In this document: positions 51,978 to 63,190 of the stretch, piece after piece
Layout of the letters: every line of letters starts with the position of its first letter
Position numbering within the stretch: position 1 is the first letter of the stretch
NCBI RefSeq assembly: GCF_907164915.1
Contig: NC_061863.1
Span: 40,707,382-40,771,381 of the forward strand
Reading direction: 5' to 3'
Length of the DNA stretch: 64,000 bases
DNA from: Impatiens glandulifera
Lineage: Eukaryota > Streptophyta > Magnoliopsida > Ericales > Balsaminaceae
The notes under the pieces: generated by a model
Databases searched by the model: none
Told to the model about the DNA's origin: nothing
What the model saw: only the letters and a program-made list of their open reading frames with translations
Translations under genes and position numbers: made by a program

Positions 51978-52172
51978 GTTTGGGTATTGAAAAGTGATGA
52001 TCGAGGAGATGATGACACATCAAAAGAAAATTAGCACTACATCCAAGTTTTTGAATTCATCCACTGAATTCAAAAGATGGGGTAGGAAATCCTCCCTTAT
52101 CAGATATGGGCTTCCAATGATTTCCCTTACTGTTTTTGGAGCTCTTGGCCTTGGACATATGTTACAAGGGAG
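51978..52172 (+). CDS. COX16: COX16-like mitochondrial protein, first coding exon (partial gene)
   Basis: The exon follows a good acceptor (ATACAG). The first in-frame ATG is at 51997; 52009 or 52012 are also possible. About 55 residues include F-K-R-W-G-R-K, R-Y-G-L-P-M-I-S-L-T-V and G-A-L-G-L-G-H-M-L-Q-G, the conserved N-terminal transmembrane region of plant COX16 (cytochrome c oxidase assembly, inner mitochondrial membrane). The reading then breaks at AG/GTTCGT, a plausible donor. The remaining exon, which should carry the K-V-K-D-D-Q-E-W-E motif, is not in the next 11.8 kb. Either the intron is enlarged by the insertions at 52315 and 56173, or this is a gene fragment. The identification is from memory of the family. 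Confidence 0.65.
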
Positions 52173-52314
52173 GTTCGTCAAATGGTCTATGCAATTCATA
52201 TATACTTATAATTATATGCAATGTCAAATGTATGAAGTTGCTATCCACTTGATCATGGGTTTGAATCCTAGAATCATTCTCTTAATCGCAAAAGGTAAAA
52301 ATGTATATAGGTAC
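52173..52314 (+). other. Probable intron start
   Basis: Non-coding sequence between the COX16-like exon and the LTR element. It resumes as 45 bases at 56128-56172 and again after 61105. Confidence 0.5.
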
Positions 52315-52618
52315 GGTTGGGTTTGGGGCTCATATTTTATTAGAGTTTATATATTGTAATTGATTTTAAGCCTTTATTGGGGCTTAGGAGTAGTAGTTTA
52401 GACTTTTGGCTTTTAATGTACTCCTATAAATAGAGACATTGTAACCTAGGGTTACTTGGACTATTATTCCATTGAATATCAATAGAATGGACGACTCCCC
52501 GAGAATATAGACATTGTTGGCCGAACCTCGTTATATATTGTGTTCTTTATTATTATTTACCACTTTATCTTTATATCTTCTTTTATCGTATGTTTAGATT
52601 TGATATTTTCTCAACAAA

Positions 52619-52630
52619 TGGTATCAGAGC
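52619..52630 (+). other. Primer-binding site (tRNA-iMet)
   Basis: TGGTATCAGAGC, 2 bases after the LTR end. Confidence 0.9.
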
Positions 52631-55600
52631 ATGTTTTGAAAATATTTATCATAATCTATTATTTGAAGATATTACGGAAACCCTAACCATCATTGAAGAA
52701 GTTGTTAGATATTTGTGCTTTTGTTGAGGATGGCTATTGGAGAAACGACATTGGTTGGAGAAGATTTAGTCGCGGTGAAGATTTGAGTCGAAATCTTTCA
52801 TTGGTAAAGAGATGTCAACGGTTGTTAAAATATTTCTTAGTTTTGGGTGACGCTCTCTTGAGAAGAAGAGAGAAGAAGACAATGGGTCTTTTGTTCTTCT
52901 CGAAGGCGCCAATGAGTGAATGTGATGAAAAGTCGTCGTGTAGGCAGCGACACTAGAATGAAGAAGATGATGTATATTTTTTTGACTTTTTTTAATTTGG
53001 GACATATGGTCTATTAAAATATAAAAAGGAAAAAAATATATATATCTTCATATATATCTCCATATATATATCTATATATTCCATATAAATAGACATTATA
53101 TTATGGTATAATATAATATATAGCCAAAAATCTTTGTATCGGTCAACAACTAAGACTTTTTCAACTAAGACTTTTATTTTAAGTCTCGTTTAATTTCATA
53201 AAATAGGTTTAAGACCTATTTGATTCCAATTTTCACAAGTAAAGCCTTGTTTGATTTTAATCAAACTCTCAAAACTTTGTATGCTTTGATCTTAGATTTG
53301 TATTGAGGCTTGTTTGACTTAAATTTCTCAAAGATGAAGATTTTTTATTTATCTGCTAAGAGATTTGATATTCGTCAATATGGAGATTGAAAATTGGAGT
53401 TGAAAAAGAAGGTGGAGTGTTTATTCGATGTTGCAGATTATGGAAGACAATTGATGCAACATGTAAAGGGTTTTCTGATTAAAGCGGGTGGATTTAATGT
53501 TTGTTTGCAAGAGTGTAGTTTGATATGTGTGTATAAAGGCCGAAGTTGGATTTGCATCAAACCTTGTGAGTAGGTTTTGATTGGCAATATCCGGTAAGTG
53601 TTGGTGCGAAGTTGTCAAGTGGGTGTTGATGCCTCAAAGGTTTTACCAAGAATGATAATTTCTAAGGTATGAATTGGGGGCGCACTAATCATATACGTGG
53701 TTTGTTAGGTTTTTCTATGCAGGACTGGCTAGAAGAATATGGAGAATAAACGATATATCTTAATGCTTGTTGAAAATTAGCTAGAGATTTTATTATAACT
53801 TATTGTTGTCTTGGCATACATTAGTGATATTATTTCACTATGTCGAGGGTTTTGATTTGAAGAAATTCTCGGATGAAATAAGTTTGGAGAGATTTTTCTT
53901 TGGAAAACGGTTATTGAAGAAGTCAAAATTAAAAGAGAGGTAGAGAGAAAATCTAGCAACAGATTCGCCTACAGCCGTACAAGGTTCATCAAACTAACGA
54001 TCGAAGATTCAAACGAAGCTCGATTGCGCTGAGATTTTGTCAAGAGGGTTGGTAACTCATTCCTCTACATTTTCAACGGTCGGATTAAGGTTTGGACGTC
54101 TCGAAATTTGTTTTTTCTGGGGCTTAAAGTGTCTACCTAATTTTAGTTTTATTTGACTTGTTTGGGACCAAAAAGTTTGTATCTTTTTGATTATTACCTT
54201 TTATCTTATTTGAATAGCTAATCAAGATAAAGACGATGGTGAGATTATGTGCTTTACACTTGACAAAAACATGATCGAGTATGGAAAGTTGTTATCAAAA
54301 TGGTTTTTACCGATGACAATATTGTCGACATGTTGACAGGCCAATCCTTTGGGCCAAATTGTAAGATTACATTGAGTTGGCGGGTGATTAAGGATTGACA
54401 CAATTTCAATTAACACACAATATAAATGAAAAACTAGGAAGAAGAAGAATAGTGAAAGACACTTATAAGTTGAGCTGGAGATATCTTAAGAGCAACTCTC
54501 AAACGAACCAAGAAGAAATTATAGCATTATCTTCTAATGTGAGAAGATAAATAAAAACCTTGAGTGGGATTTCTAGTCATGGAAAAGGGGCTTGATGGGA
54601 GACTCGGTTAATTCGAAAGGTGATGATTTTGTTACTTCTTTTGTTATATTTTAATTTTCTATATATTGTGGATCATAGTTTAGATGAATGATATGATTGA
54701 TTTGTCATCTTATTGAGGAGATGATTGAGACCTTGAATGGGATTCCTAGTCATGAAAAATGGTAGATGAGAGGTTCGATCAATTCAAATGGAAGGATATT
54801 CGCAATTTCTTTCAGAGAAACTATAGATGATCATTTGAAGCATTGGTGAAGACAATTGAAGAGAGATTATGAATCTTGAAATAATATTCTTGGATTGCTA
54901 GGCATTTTTGGATTCAAGAAATTAGCAGATTGCAAACTAATTTGTTCAAGGAGAAGTATGAGGTTCAAGTTGGTTGAGTATGCAACGTTCAATGCAAGAT
55001 GGGTGACAAATACTTTGTCAGATCTTGAACTAGAGAAAAGAGATGTCGTGATAGCCTAATTTATTTGTTATGAAGTAGACGATAAGGGTTCGTCTTGGGT
55101 CTTCTCTCTTTCAATCGATATCTTATTTTGAGGAAGTAGACGGTGGAAGTTCGTTTTGGGTGTCCTCAGTTTTTTATAGATATCTGATTCTGAAAAAGTA
55201 GACGATAAATATCGTCTTGGGTCTATTCGGTATTTTGGTTTCAGTCGATTGTTGGACTTGAAAAATAAGACAGTCAATTTATGGAAAACAAAGGTAAAGA
55301 TTATTTTGACATAATAAAAAATTGTTCATTCTAATTTCCGCATATGTCAACGGGTATGAACAAAGATTGGAAAGAGTTGTTGAATGTCTCTAGTCGCTGA
55401 AATAGTGTAGTTGGCAAAATTACTCGGTGTTATAAACTCTATGATTTTATCTTCTAAGGGGCTTTTGAGCGGAAGTACTGGAGGTATAATGATTTATCTC
55501 GTGAATGGCTCGAGTAGTGAAGATTGATGTGTGGCTCATAACATTTTGATTACGCGATATACATGATGGTGGAGATTGTTATTCTTCTAAGGGTTCTTGA

Positions 55601-56017
55601 GTGGAAGTGGAGGTGCGAAAAATTATTTGATAATGGCTCGAGCAAAGGTGAAGATTGAAGTGTTGAACCTACTTATTTTTGATGGCTTGACTTTTGTCAT
55701 GGTGGAGATTGATGGGTACGACTTGTGTATTTCCTAAGGGACATGAAATCCGTCAAGGTGGAGATTGTTGAATTTATAATTTATTTATCACATCTCAATA
55801 AGCGCGGTATTCGCTCAAGGTGGAGATTGTTTGGTTTTGGATCATATTTTATTAGAGTTTATATATTATAATTGGTCTTTAAGCCTTTATTGGGCTTAAG
55901 AGTAGTAGTTTAGACTTTTACTTTTAATGTACTCCTATAAATAGTGACATTTTAACCTAGTGTTACTTGGACCATTATTCCATGAAATATCAATAGAATG
56001 GACGACTCCCCGAGGAT

Positions 56018-56037
56018 GTAGGCATTGTTGGCCGAAC
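56018..56037 (+). other. LTR hairpin GTA-GGC..GCC-GAAC
   Basis: Stem GGC/GCC with a 7-nt loop. The 5' LTR of the same element has lost the pairing (ATAGAC). Confidence 0.5.
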
Positions 56038-56515
56038 CTCGTTATATATTGTGTTCTTTATCATTATTTACCATTTTATCTTTATATTTTCTTTTATCGT
56101 ATGTTTAGATTTGATCTTTTCTCAACAGCTACAGCCAATTTAAGTGTATACTAGAGCCAGGTTCTTGCATGATGTTGAGGTGTTCCTTGCCATTGCGGGC
56201 GAGTTTTTTTTAAATTCCGGGTAAACGGATCAGGGTTTTCTTTTATGAAAACGGGTTATAGTATAAATACTTTTTTGGGTATTTTTTTCATAATAGAGCA
56301 AAGTTGAGATATAGTGAATTACAGATCTAGGGTTTTCTGGTTTCCTTCTTCTTCTTGTTCTTTGGCTGATCCAGAGAGAAAGATTGGGGGAGCTTTTGAT
56401 TGTGGAGTAGTCCAATCATTCCTAGTGTAATCACTTCTTTCATTTGAGGGCAAAGCATGTAAGTTTCTACTATTGACATTTCTTTGATTTAGTGAAACTT
56501 ATCCCTCCCGTGGAC

Positions 56516-56536
56516 GTAGGTCGATTTTGACCGAAC
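56516..56536 (+). other. LTR hairpin GTA-GGTC..GACC-GAAC
   Basis: Stem GGTC/GACC with loop GATTTT; present in both LTRs (also 60938-60958). Confidence 0.6.
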
Positions 56537-56679
56537 CACGTATATTGTGTTGTCGTTTATTACTTTGTGCTATTTCAGTCTTCGTAATCTATTTTTCGTC
56601 ATAGACAATTTGGAAATTGATTTGTTACAGGTTTGATTTCGAAGAAGATCCATAGTTGTGCTGTTGCAAAACTCAACAG

Positions 56680-56691
56680 TGGTATCAGAGC
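56680..56691 (+). other. Primer-binding site (tRNA-iMet)
   Basis: TGGTATCAGAGC, one base after the 5' LTR. Confidence 0.9.
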
Positions 56692-56820
56692 AGTATTTAT
56701 TGGTTATCTGTTTTAGCATTAGAGCAGGGCATAGTGCTCTACTGGTTACTTGGCGAAATTTATAGAGGAGATCAACTGGTTTCTTTGCTGGGGTTTTTGT
56801 CAGTTGTTAAGGCAGTAATA

Positions 56821-59800
56821 ATGGGGAAATCTAGACCGTATATGGTGAGTCTGAATGGTATAAACTACAGGCAATGAAAACTAATGATTAGTGATTTGTT
56901 AGTTTCAGATGATTTGAATGAAAAATTGAAAATGAGGGTGTTAGACCTGAGACTACAAAAGAGACTGATTGGAAAAAGACAGATAGAAAGGCATGTATCT
57001 TTATTCGTTCTTGGGTTGGTGTAAATGTTGTGCACCATGTTGAGAACGAGACTACGGCGTGTGGTGTGTGGAGAAAACTTGAAGCTCTCTATGTTGGGAG
57101 TTCAGTAGGGAATAAAGCAGCACTAGTACGAAGGCTGGTGAATCTGAAGTATATTGATAATAAATCAATTGCTGAGCACTTGAATGAATTTCAAAATATT
57201 TTGAATCAACTGAGTAGTATGAAGATAAACTTTGATGATGAGGTGGAAGCACTTTTAGTCCTTGGATCTTTGCCTGCAAGTTGGGAGACACTTATTATCA
57301 CTCTCAGCAACTCAACACCAAATGGTAAAGTCAACATGGCATTTGTCACCAGTTCCTTACTTGATGAGGAGAATCGAAAGGGGGATAAACCCTCTAAGTC
57401 TGATATGTTGGTGGCTGATAGAGGAAGATCAAAAGATAATAGAAGTGGTTCGAGCAGGGGCAAGTCTAGAAGCAAGTCTAGAGCTCCAAAGAAGGATGGT
57501 GCTTGCCATTACTGTGGCAAATTGGGTCACTGGAAAAACGAGTGCTGGAAATTTAAAAATGATAAAGCGAAGGGTATAGTGAAGCCCAGAGAAAAGAAAG
57601 AACAGAGTGCAGATACATCTGCTTATGCTTCAGATGGTGAACTGACATATGCTTCTAACTGTCAAGACTCTTGTCTTAGTACATCTTCAAATGAAACAAC
57701 ATGGATTGTTGACACGGGTGCCTCATTCCATATTAGTCAATACAAAGGTTACTTCCAGTCCTACAAAGTTGGTGATTATGGTGAGGTTCGCATGGGTAAC
57801 AATGGTGTATCCAAGATAGTTGGTCTTGGTGATGTTAGAATCGAGACAAACATGAGTTGTTTCCTGACATTGAGAGATGTAAGACATGTTCCTGATTTGA
57901 GAATGAATTTGATTTCAGCAGGTAAGCTCGATGATGGAGGTTACCATAATGTTTTCAGTGGTGGAGCATGGAAGCTAAACAAAGGTTCATTGGTTGTTGC
58001 ACGAGGTAAGAAATGTTGTTCCTTATACAAGACAAATTTGAAAATTGTCTATGATGCAACATATTCTGTTTTGATGGAGTCATCCTCTGAGTTGTGGCAC
58101 AAGAGACTAGGCCACATTAGTGAAAAGGGGCTGAATGTTTTGATCAAGAGGATGAGTTGCTGAATCTCAAGGATGCTCATCTTGAAAATTGTGAGCATTG
58201 CTTGAAGGGTAAGCAGAACAGAGTCTCCTTCAGTAAGTCGAAAGTAGAACTGAAAAAGAATGTCCTTGAACTGGTCCATACAGATGTTTGTGGTCCTATG
58301 AAGATTAAATCCATAGATGGTGCTTCCTATTTTGTAACCTTCATAGATGATGCATCTAGGAAAGTTTGGGCCTATGCTATTAAGTCCAAGGATGAGGTTG
58401 CAGCAAAGTTGGAGGTCTTTCACAAGCTGGTTGAAAGAGAGGCAGGAAGAAAACTGATGAGGGTGCGGTCAGATAATGGGGAGAGTATATATGCTCATTT
58501 GATGATTATTGCAAAGAGCAGGGTATTCGACATGAACAGACTATGCCCAAGACTCCACAACAAAATGGTGTGGCAGAGAGGATGAGCAGAACAATGTTGG
58601 AACGGATGAAGAGTATGCTCTCCCATGCCAAGTTGGCTAAGCATTTCTGGGTTGAAGCCATTAGTACTGCAGTGTATGTGATTAATCGTTCTCCCTCCAA
58701 GCCATTGAATAATAAGTGTGCAGAAAGCGTCTGGTCAAGTAAAGATGTTAATTATGACTATTTACGTGTTTTTGGTTGCAGAGTTTTTGTGCATGTTCCA
58801 AAAGACGAGAGGTCTAAGCTAGATGCAAAAATTAGGCAATGCATATTTTTGGGGTATGGTGATGAAAAGTGGGGATACATGTGTTATGACCCAGTTGACA
58901 AGAAGGTTTTGAGAAGCCGAGATGTAGTATTCCTTGAAGATCAAACTATTGAGAATTTTGAAGATGGTGAAAAACTTGATGCATATATACGTGACCTTTC
59001 TAGTCTTGAACTGTCTCATGATGTTGAGGAGACAAGGCCACATGTAGCTTCAGACTCGGATAGTGATGATAATGTTCCTCAAGGTCAAGCTGTAGGCCAT
59101 GGAAATGATATTGATACTGAAACTGATCTTGGTGATAATGTTGAGACTGATTTTAAAGTTCAACAAGAAGATGGAAATCAACAGAATCAACAAACAGATG
59201 TACTTATGAGGTCTACTAGGGAGAATAGATCAAGTTCTAAGTATTCTGCTACAGAGTATGTCCTTCTAACTGATTGTGGGGAGCCTATATTCTATAAGGA
59301 GGCTCTTGAGGATGCTCATAAGAAAGAATGGCTATATGCCATGGAAGAAGAGATGAAGTCATTGCTGAAAAATCGCACATATGATCTAGTTGAAAGACCA
59401 TATAATAGAAAAGTATTACAAAATAAATGGGTGTACAAGATCAAGCAAGAAGGTGATGATAGCAAGACAAGATACAAGTCTAGGCTGGTTGTCAAAGGTT
59501 TTGGCCAGAGGCATTGAATCGATTATGATGAGATTTTCTCACCGGTAGTGAAGATGACTTCTATCCGGGTGGTGTTAAGTCTAGTTGCTTGTATGGATCT
59601 TGAGGTTGAACAACTTGATATCAAGACTGCATTTCTCCATGGTGATTTGGATGAAGATGTTTATATGGAGCAACCTGTAGGTTACAATAAGAATGGTGAG
59701 GAAAGCAAGGTGTGCAAACTTGTCAAAAGTCTGTACGGTTTGAAGCAAGCACCAAGGCAGTGGTATCTTAAGTTTGAGTCGTTCATGATCATCCATGGGT

Positions 59801-60580
59801 ACATGAAGACGTCTACAGATCACTATGTCTTTGTACAAAAGTTAGATTTTAATGGTTTTATTATACTTCTCCTATATGTTTATGACATGCTGATTGTTGG
59901 GAGAGACAAGCTCAAGATTTCCAAGTTGAAAAAGGATTTGGCTAAGTCTTTTGAGATGAAAGACTTGGGTCAAGCAAGACAAATTCTTAGAATGCAGGTC
60001 ATTCGTGATCGGGTGAAGAAAAAGCTATGGTTGTCTCAAGAGAGAGATATTGAGAAGATTCTAAAACGATTCTATATGGACAAGACAAATTTAGTTGCTT
60101 GTCCATTGACTACACACTTGAAAATAAACAAGACAATGTCTCCCAAGGATGAAGAGGAAAGACAAGAAATGTGCAGTGTTCCATATGCTTCAGCAATAGA
60201 CAGTCTGATGTATGCAATGGTCTGTACAAGATTGGATATAGCTCATGCTGTTGGAGTAGTTAGTCGTTTCCTTTCAAATTCTGGTAAGACACACTGGGAA
60301 GCGGTTAAGTGGCTAATGAGATATCTTCGAGGGACCTCCAAATACGCTTTGTGTTATGGTACTGGAAAGCCACATGTTGAAGGGCTTTTTGATTCAGATA
60401 TGAGTGGTGATATTGACACACTGAGATCAACTTCAGGGTATTTGTTTACTTTTGGAGGAGGAGTTGTATCATGGTAGTCTCATCTACAGAAATGTGTTGT
60501 TTTGTCTACTATAGAAGCTGAATATATTGTCATTACTGAATGTTGTAAGGAAATGAGATGGATGAAAGAATATATATAAG
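56821..60580 (+). pseudogene. Copia gag-pol, several frameshifts and stops
   Basis: It starts at the ATG at 56821. An early TGA (probably from TGG) and a shift near 56930 precede the main gag frame (57030-58163). Zinc knuckle C-H-Y-C-G-K-x2-H-x4-C is at about 57503. Protease is V-D-T-G-A-S. GAG-pre-integrase is H-K-R-L-G-H. Shifts near 58160 and 58480 split the integrase (D in H-T-D-V-C-G, R-S-D-N-G, E in Q-Q-N-G-V-A-E). Reverse transcriptase follows with a stop at 59515-59517. Its catalytic YVDD has become Y-V-Y-D (59875-59886), which should abolish polymerase activity. RNase H has a TAG at 60475-60477 and is truncated at about 60570. Confidence 0.88.
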
Positions 60581-60937
60581 TCATGTTCTTGCATGATGTT
60601 GAGGTGTTCCTTGCCATTGCAGGCGGGTTTTTTTAAATTCCAGGTAAACGGGTCAGGGTTTTCTTTTATGAAAACGGGTTAGAGTATAAATACTTTTTGG
60701 GTATTTTTCTCATAATAGAGCAAAGTTGAGAGAGAGTGAATTACGGATCTAGGGTTTTCTGGTTTCCTTCTTCTTCTTATTCTTTGGCTGATCTAGAGAG
60801 AAAGATTGGGGGAGCTTTTGATTGTGGAGTAGTCCAATCATTCATAGTGTAATCATTTCTTTCATTTGAGGGTAGGGCATGTAAGTTTCTACTATTGACA
60901 TTTGTTTGATTTAGTGAAACTTATCCCTCCCGTGGAC

Positions 60938-60958
60938 GTAGGTCGATTTTGACCGAAC
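60938..60958 (+). other. LTR hairpin, 3' LTR copy
   Basis: Same GTA-GGTC..GACC-GAAC element as at 56516-56536. Confidence 0.6.
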
Positions 60959-61117
60959 CACGTATATTGTGTTGTCGTTTATTGCTTTGTGTTATTTCAG
61001 TCTTCGTAATCTGTTTTTCGTCATAGACAATTTGGAAACTTATTTGTTACAGGTTTGATTTTGAAGAAGATCCATAGTTTTGCTGTTGCAAAACCCAACA
61101 CATGAAACAATCTATAA

Positions 61118-61219
61118 AACGGACAATTTGACAATCCTAGGAAAACTTAGACAATATAATATTATGATAACGGACAATTTGACAATCCTAGGAAAACTTA
61201 GACAATATAATATTATGAT
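61118..61219. repeat. Perfect 51-bp tandem duplication
   Basis: Two identical 51-bp copies (61118-61168 and 61169-61219), starting AACGGACAATTTGACAATCC. Confidence 0.95.
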
Positions 61220-62225
61220 CTCAAGCAACAAATTGGAGATACCATTTCATCATGTTTTCTCATTTGGGTGTGAATCCAGATGAGATTGGTTTCAAAGTGT
61301 ATTTGAAATAGTCCCCGACCTTTATTCCTTTATTTAGAGCTTAATACGCCTGATGAAAAAAGGCGTCGATAATAGAATTACTCTTCCGGCAGAGACAGTG
61401 TTCAGTTAGATTCGATAAGAGCTCAAAATAATTTTGCAATATTTGCGTTATATCCCAAACTACCACACTTTTTTCTTTTCTTTTTCGAAATCAAGGAGGA
61501 GGCTAGCACAACATCCCAACGGCCACCACCATGATGCCCACTTCAATCAAGGTTTCCTCAATGGGAATCGAACTTGACACTTAAACATCTCAAGTCCAAA
61601 CTCCTTCCATTTGTATCGCAGCCAACCACACCTTTTCGTATCTGTATCTATAAATTCATTATCGGTTTCTCATTTAAATTCAGATTTAGTTACATAGTTT
61701 ATGTGTAATAAATGTTTCTCCATTTGGTATGAAAAATTCCAATCTTACTTTGATCTTTCGGCATCTTGGAGTCTGTTCTATTTTTCATTTTCTTCTCTTT
61801 CAAAATGTATATAACATACAATCTCATTTGACATTAATTTGTACCTTAAGCATTAAAAATAGGTCAATAATTTGTACCTTAAGCATTAAAAATAGGTTTA
61901 ATGCTCTGAGTTGTATTCTTTTGTAGGTTTTACAAAGAAGGTTGACATAAATGATTACGAGTATTTTCCCAAAAAAAAATGATTTTCCCAAAAAAAATGA
62001 TTACGAGTATAAGTAAATACCAAATCTTAATGAAGGGAAATGAATAGGTTTGGAAACATTCATCAAACGATGTCAATGAGAAAGTTTTAAGAGTCAGTCA
62101 TTGTTTTCCAGGTTTATATTTTTGTAGGATGTATCATTGAAAGGTGCTTCCTTATGGATAGTCTTGTCTTGTAGGTCACTAATAAATAAAATTTCCATGG
62201 CATTCTTTTCATGGAGGATTGAAAC
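61220..62225. other. Unassigned region with small duplications
   Basis: No gene supported. A 33-bp tandem duplication (AATTTGTACCTTAAGCATTA..) lies at about 61835-61900, and a short TTTTCCCAAAAAAAATGAT duplication near 61965-62002. Confidence 0.5.
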
Positions 62226-63190
62226 AAAGATCAAAAGTTCACTATAAACATTTATATGTTTTGTTTAGGTATCTAGATGTAATGAGAAACAACCAATAAA
62301 TGATTAAGTTTACTTTTCAAATCTATTTAGATTTAGACTAAAAACAAAAGTTTTTCAAGGTTAGTGGTAACAACTTTCGAGTGAGTTGTTTCTTGTTTTG
62401 TAGTGTATTTTGTTTTTCATATATTTTAGATTATATATTAGCCTTTTGTCTCTTATGGTGTGCCTCACATTGAAAATTCACGGAAAGATATGAATTATTT
62501 GGTTATAGTAGAAAATGAGAAAAAAATAATTTGTGAAAATGCTATTTTTTAAAATATAGAAGTATTATTTGAGAGCATCTAAACTAAACATAAAATTCAA
62601 TGGTTTGATAAAGTCAAATGTTGTAATTATTTGGATAATTTAAAAATAAATAAAAATTCACATCTGTTTAAATTAATAACAATGGAAGATAGGATTTGTT
62701 GAAAAAAAAAATTGTTTAAGGCAGAATCATTTAATGACGTAATATTTTGAATAAATATTGCAATTATGATTATGACAGTTTATCGCTACTATTCACTTTA
62801 TAGGTTAACATGTAAAATTTAAGCTTTACTCCAATACTATTTGTTAAAAATCAATGTGATTTCTTTCAATTAACACTGAAAATGTGTTAAAATTTCATGA
62901 AGAGTTATAGTGAAAATTTCAGTTATAAATAAATGAATCTAAATAGTTATCACTACTTCTACATGGACTTCGATATACCAATATGAAATACATATTAGTA
63001 TATGAACCAATGTGTTTACACTATTGTTTATGACCTAAAAGGGCTTCAAATACCAACGTGAGCTTCAAATTGTCAACCACTATTGTTCATAATTGCTATA
63101 AAAATAATATAATGATTAAGGCTAATATGCACAATCAATAGAAGAGTATTTTTTTATACCAGGGATGAGATCCTCTTCCCTTAATCTCCC
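62226..63190. repeat. Dispersed repeat, copy c
   Basis: It matches copy a (14335-14640) and copy b (14870-15810), beginning AGATCAAAAGTTCAC and ending near GGGATGAGATCCTCTTCCC. Non-coding. Confidence 0.65.

Larger units (their letters stand above)
52315..56127 (+). mobile_element. Non-coding LTR element (LARD-like)
   Basis: It has LTRs at 52315-52616 and 55828-56127 (about 300 bp, roughly 8% different by eye), primer site TGGTATCAGAGC at 52619-52630 and polypurine tract AAGGTGGAGA before the 3' LTR. Flanks GGTAC (52310-52314) and GCTAC (56128-56132) are a near-match target duplication. The 3.2-kb interior has no gag or pol, only short frames. It must be mobilised by another element's proteins. 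The motif GGTGGAGATTG recurs at about 55568, 55700, 55757 and 55819. The 55070-55240 and 55450-55660 stretches contain short tandem duplications. Confidence 0.85.
56173..61100 (+). mobile_element. Copia (Tork-like) element with deleted 3' end
   Basis: LTRs at 56173-56678 and 60597-61100 begin TGTTGAGG, end CAACA and are about 5% different by eye. The target duplication is CATGA (56168-56172 and 61101-61105). It has a primer site at 56680-56691. Gag, protease, integrase and reverse transcriptase are recognisable. RNase H stops partway and no polypurine tract precedes the 3' LTR. Instead the 12 bases GTTCTTGCATGA found before the 5' LTR (56161-56172) are repeated just before the 3' LTR (60585-60596). 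Confidence 0.88.
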
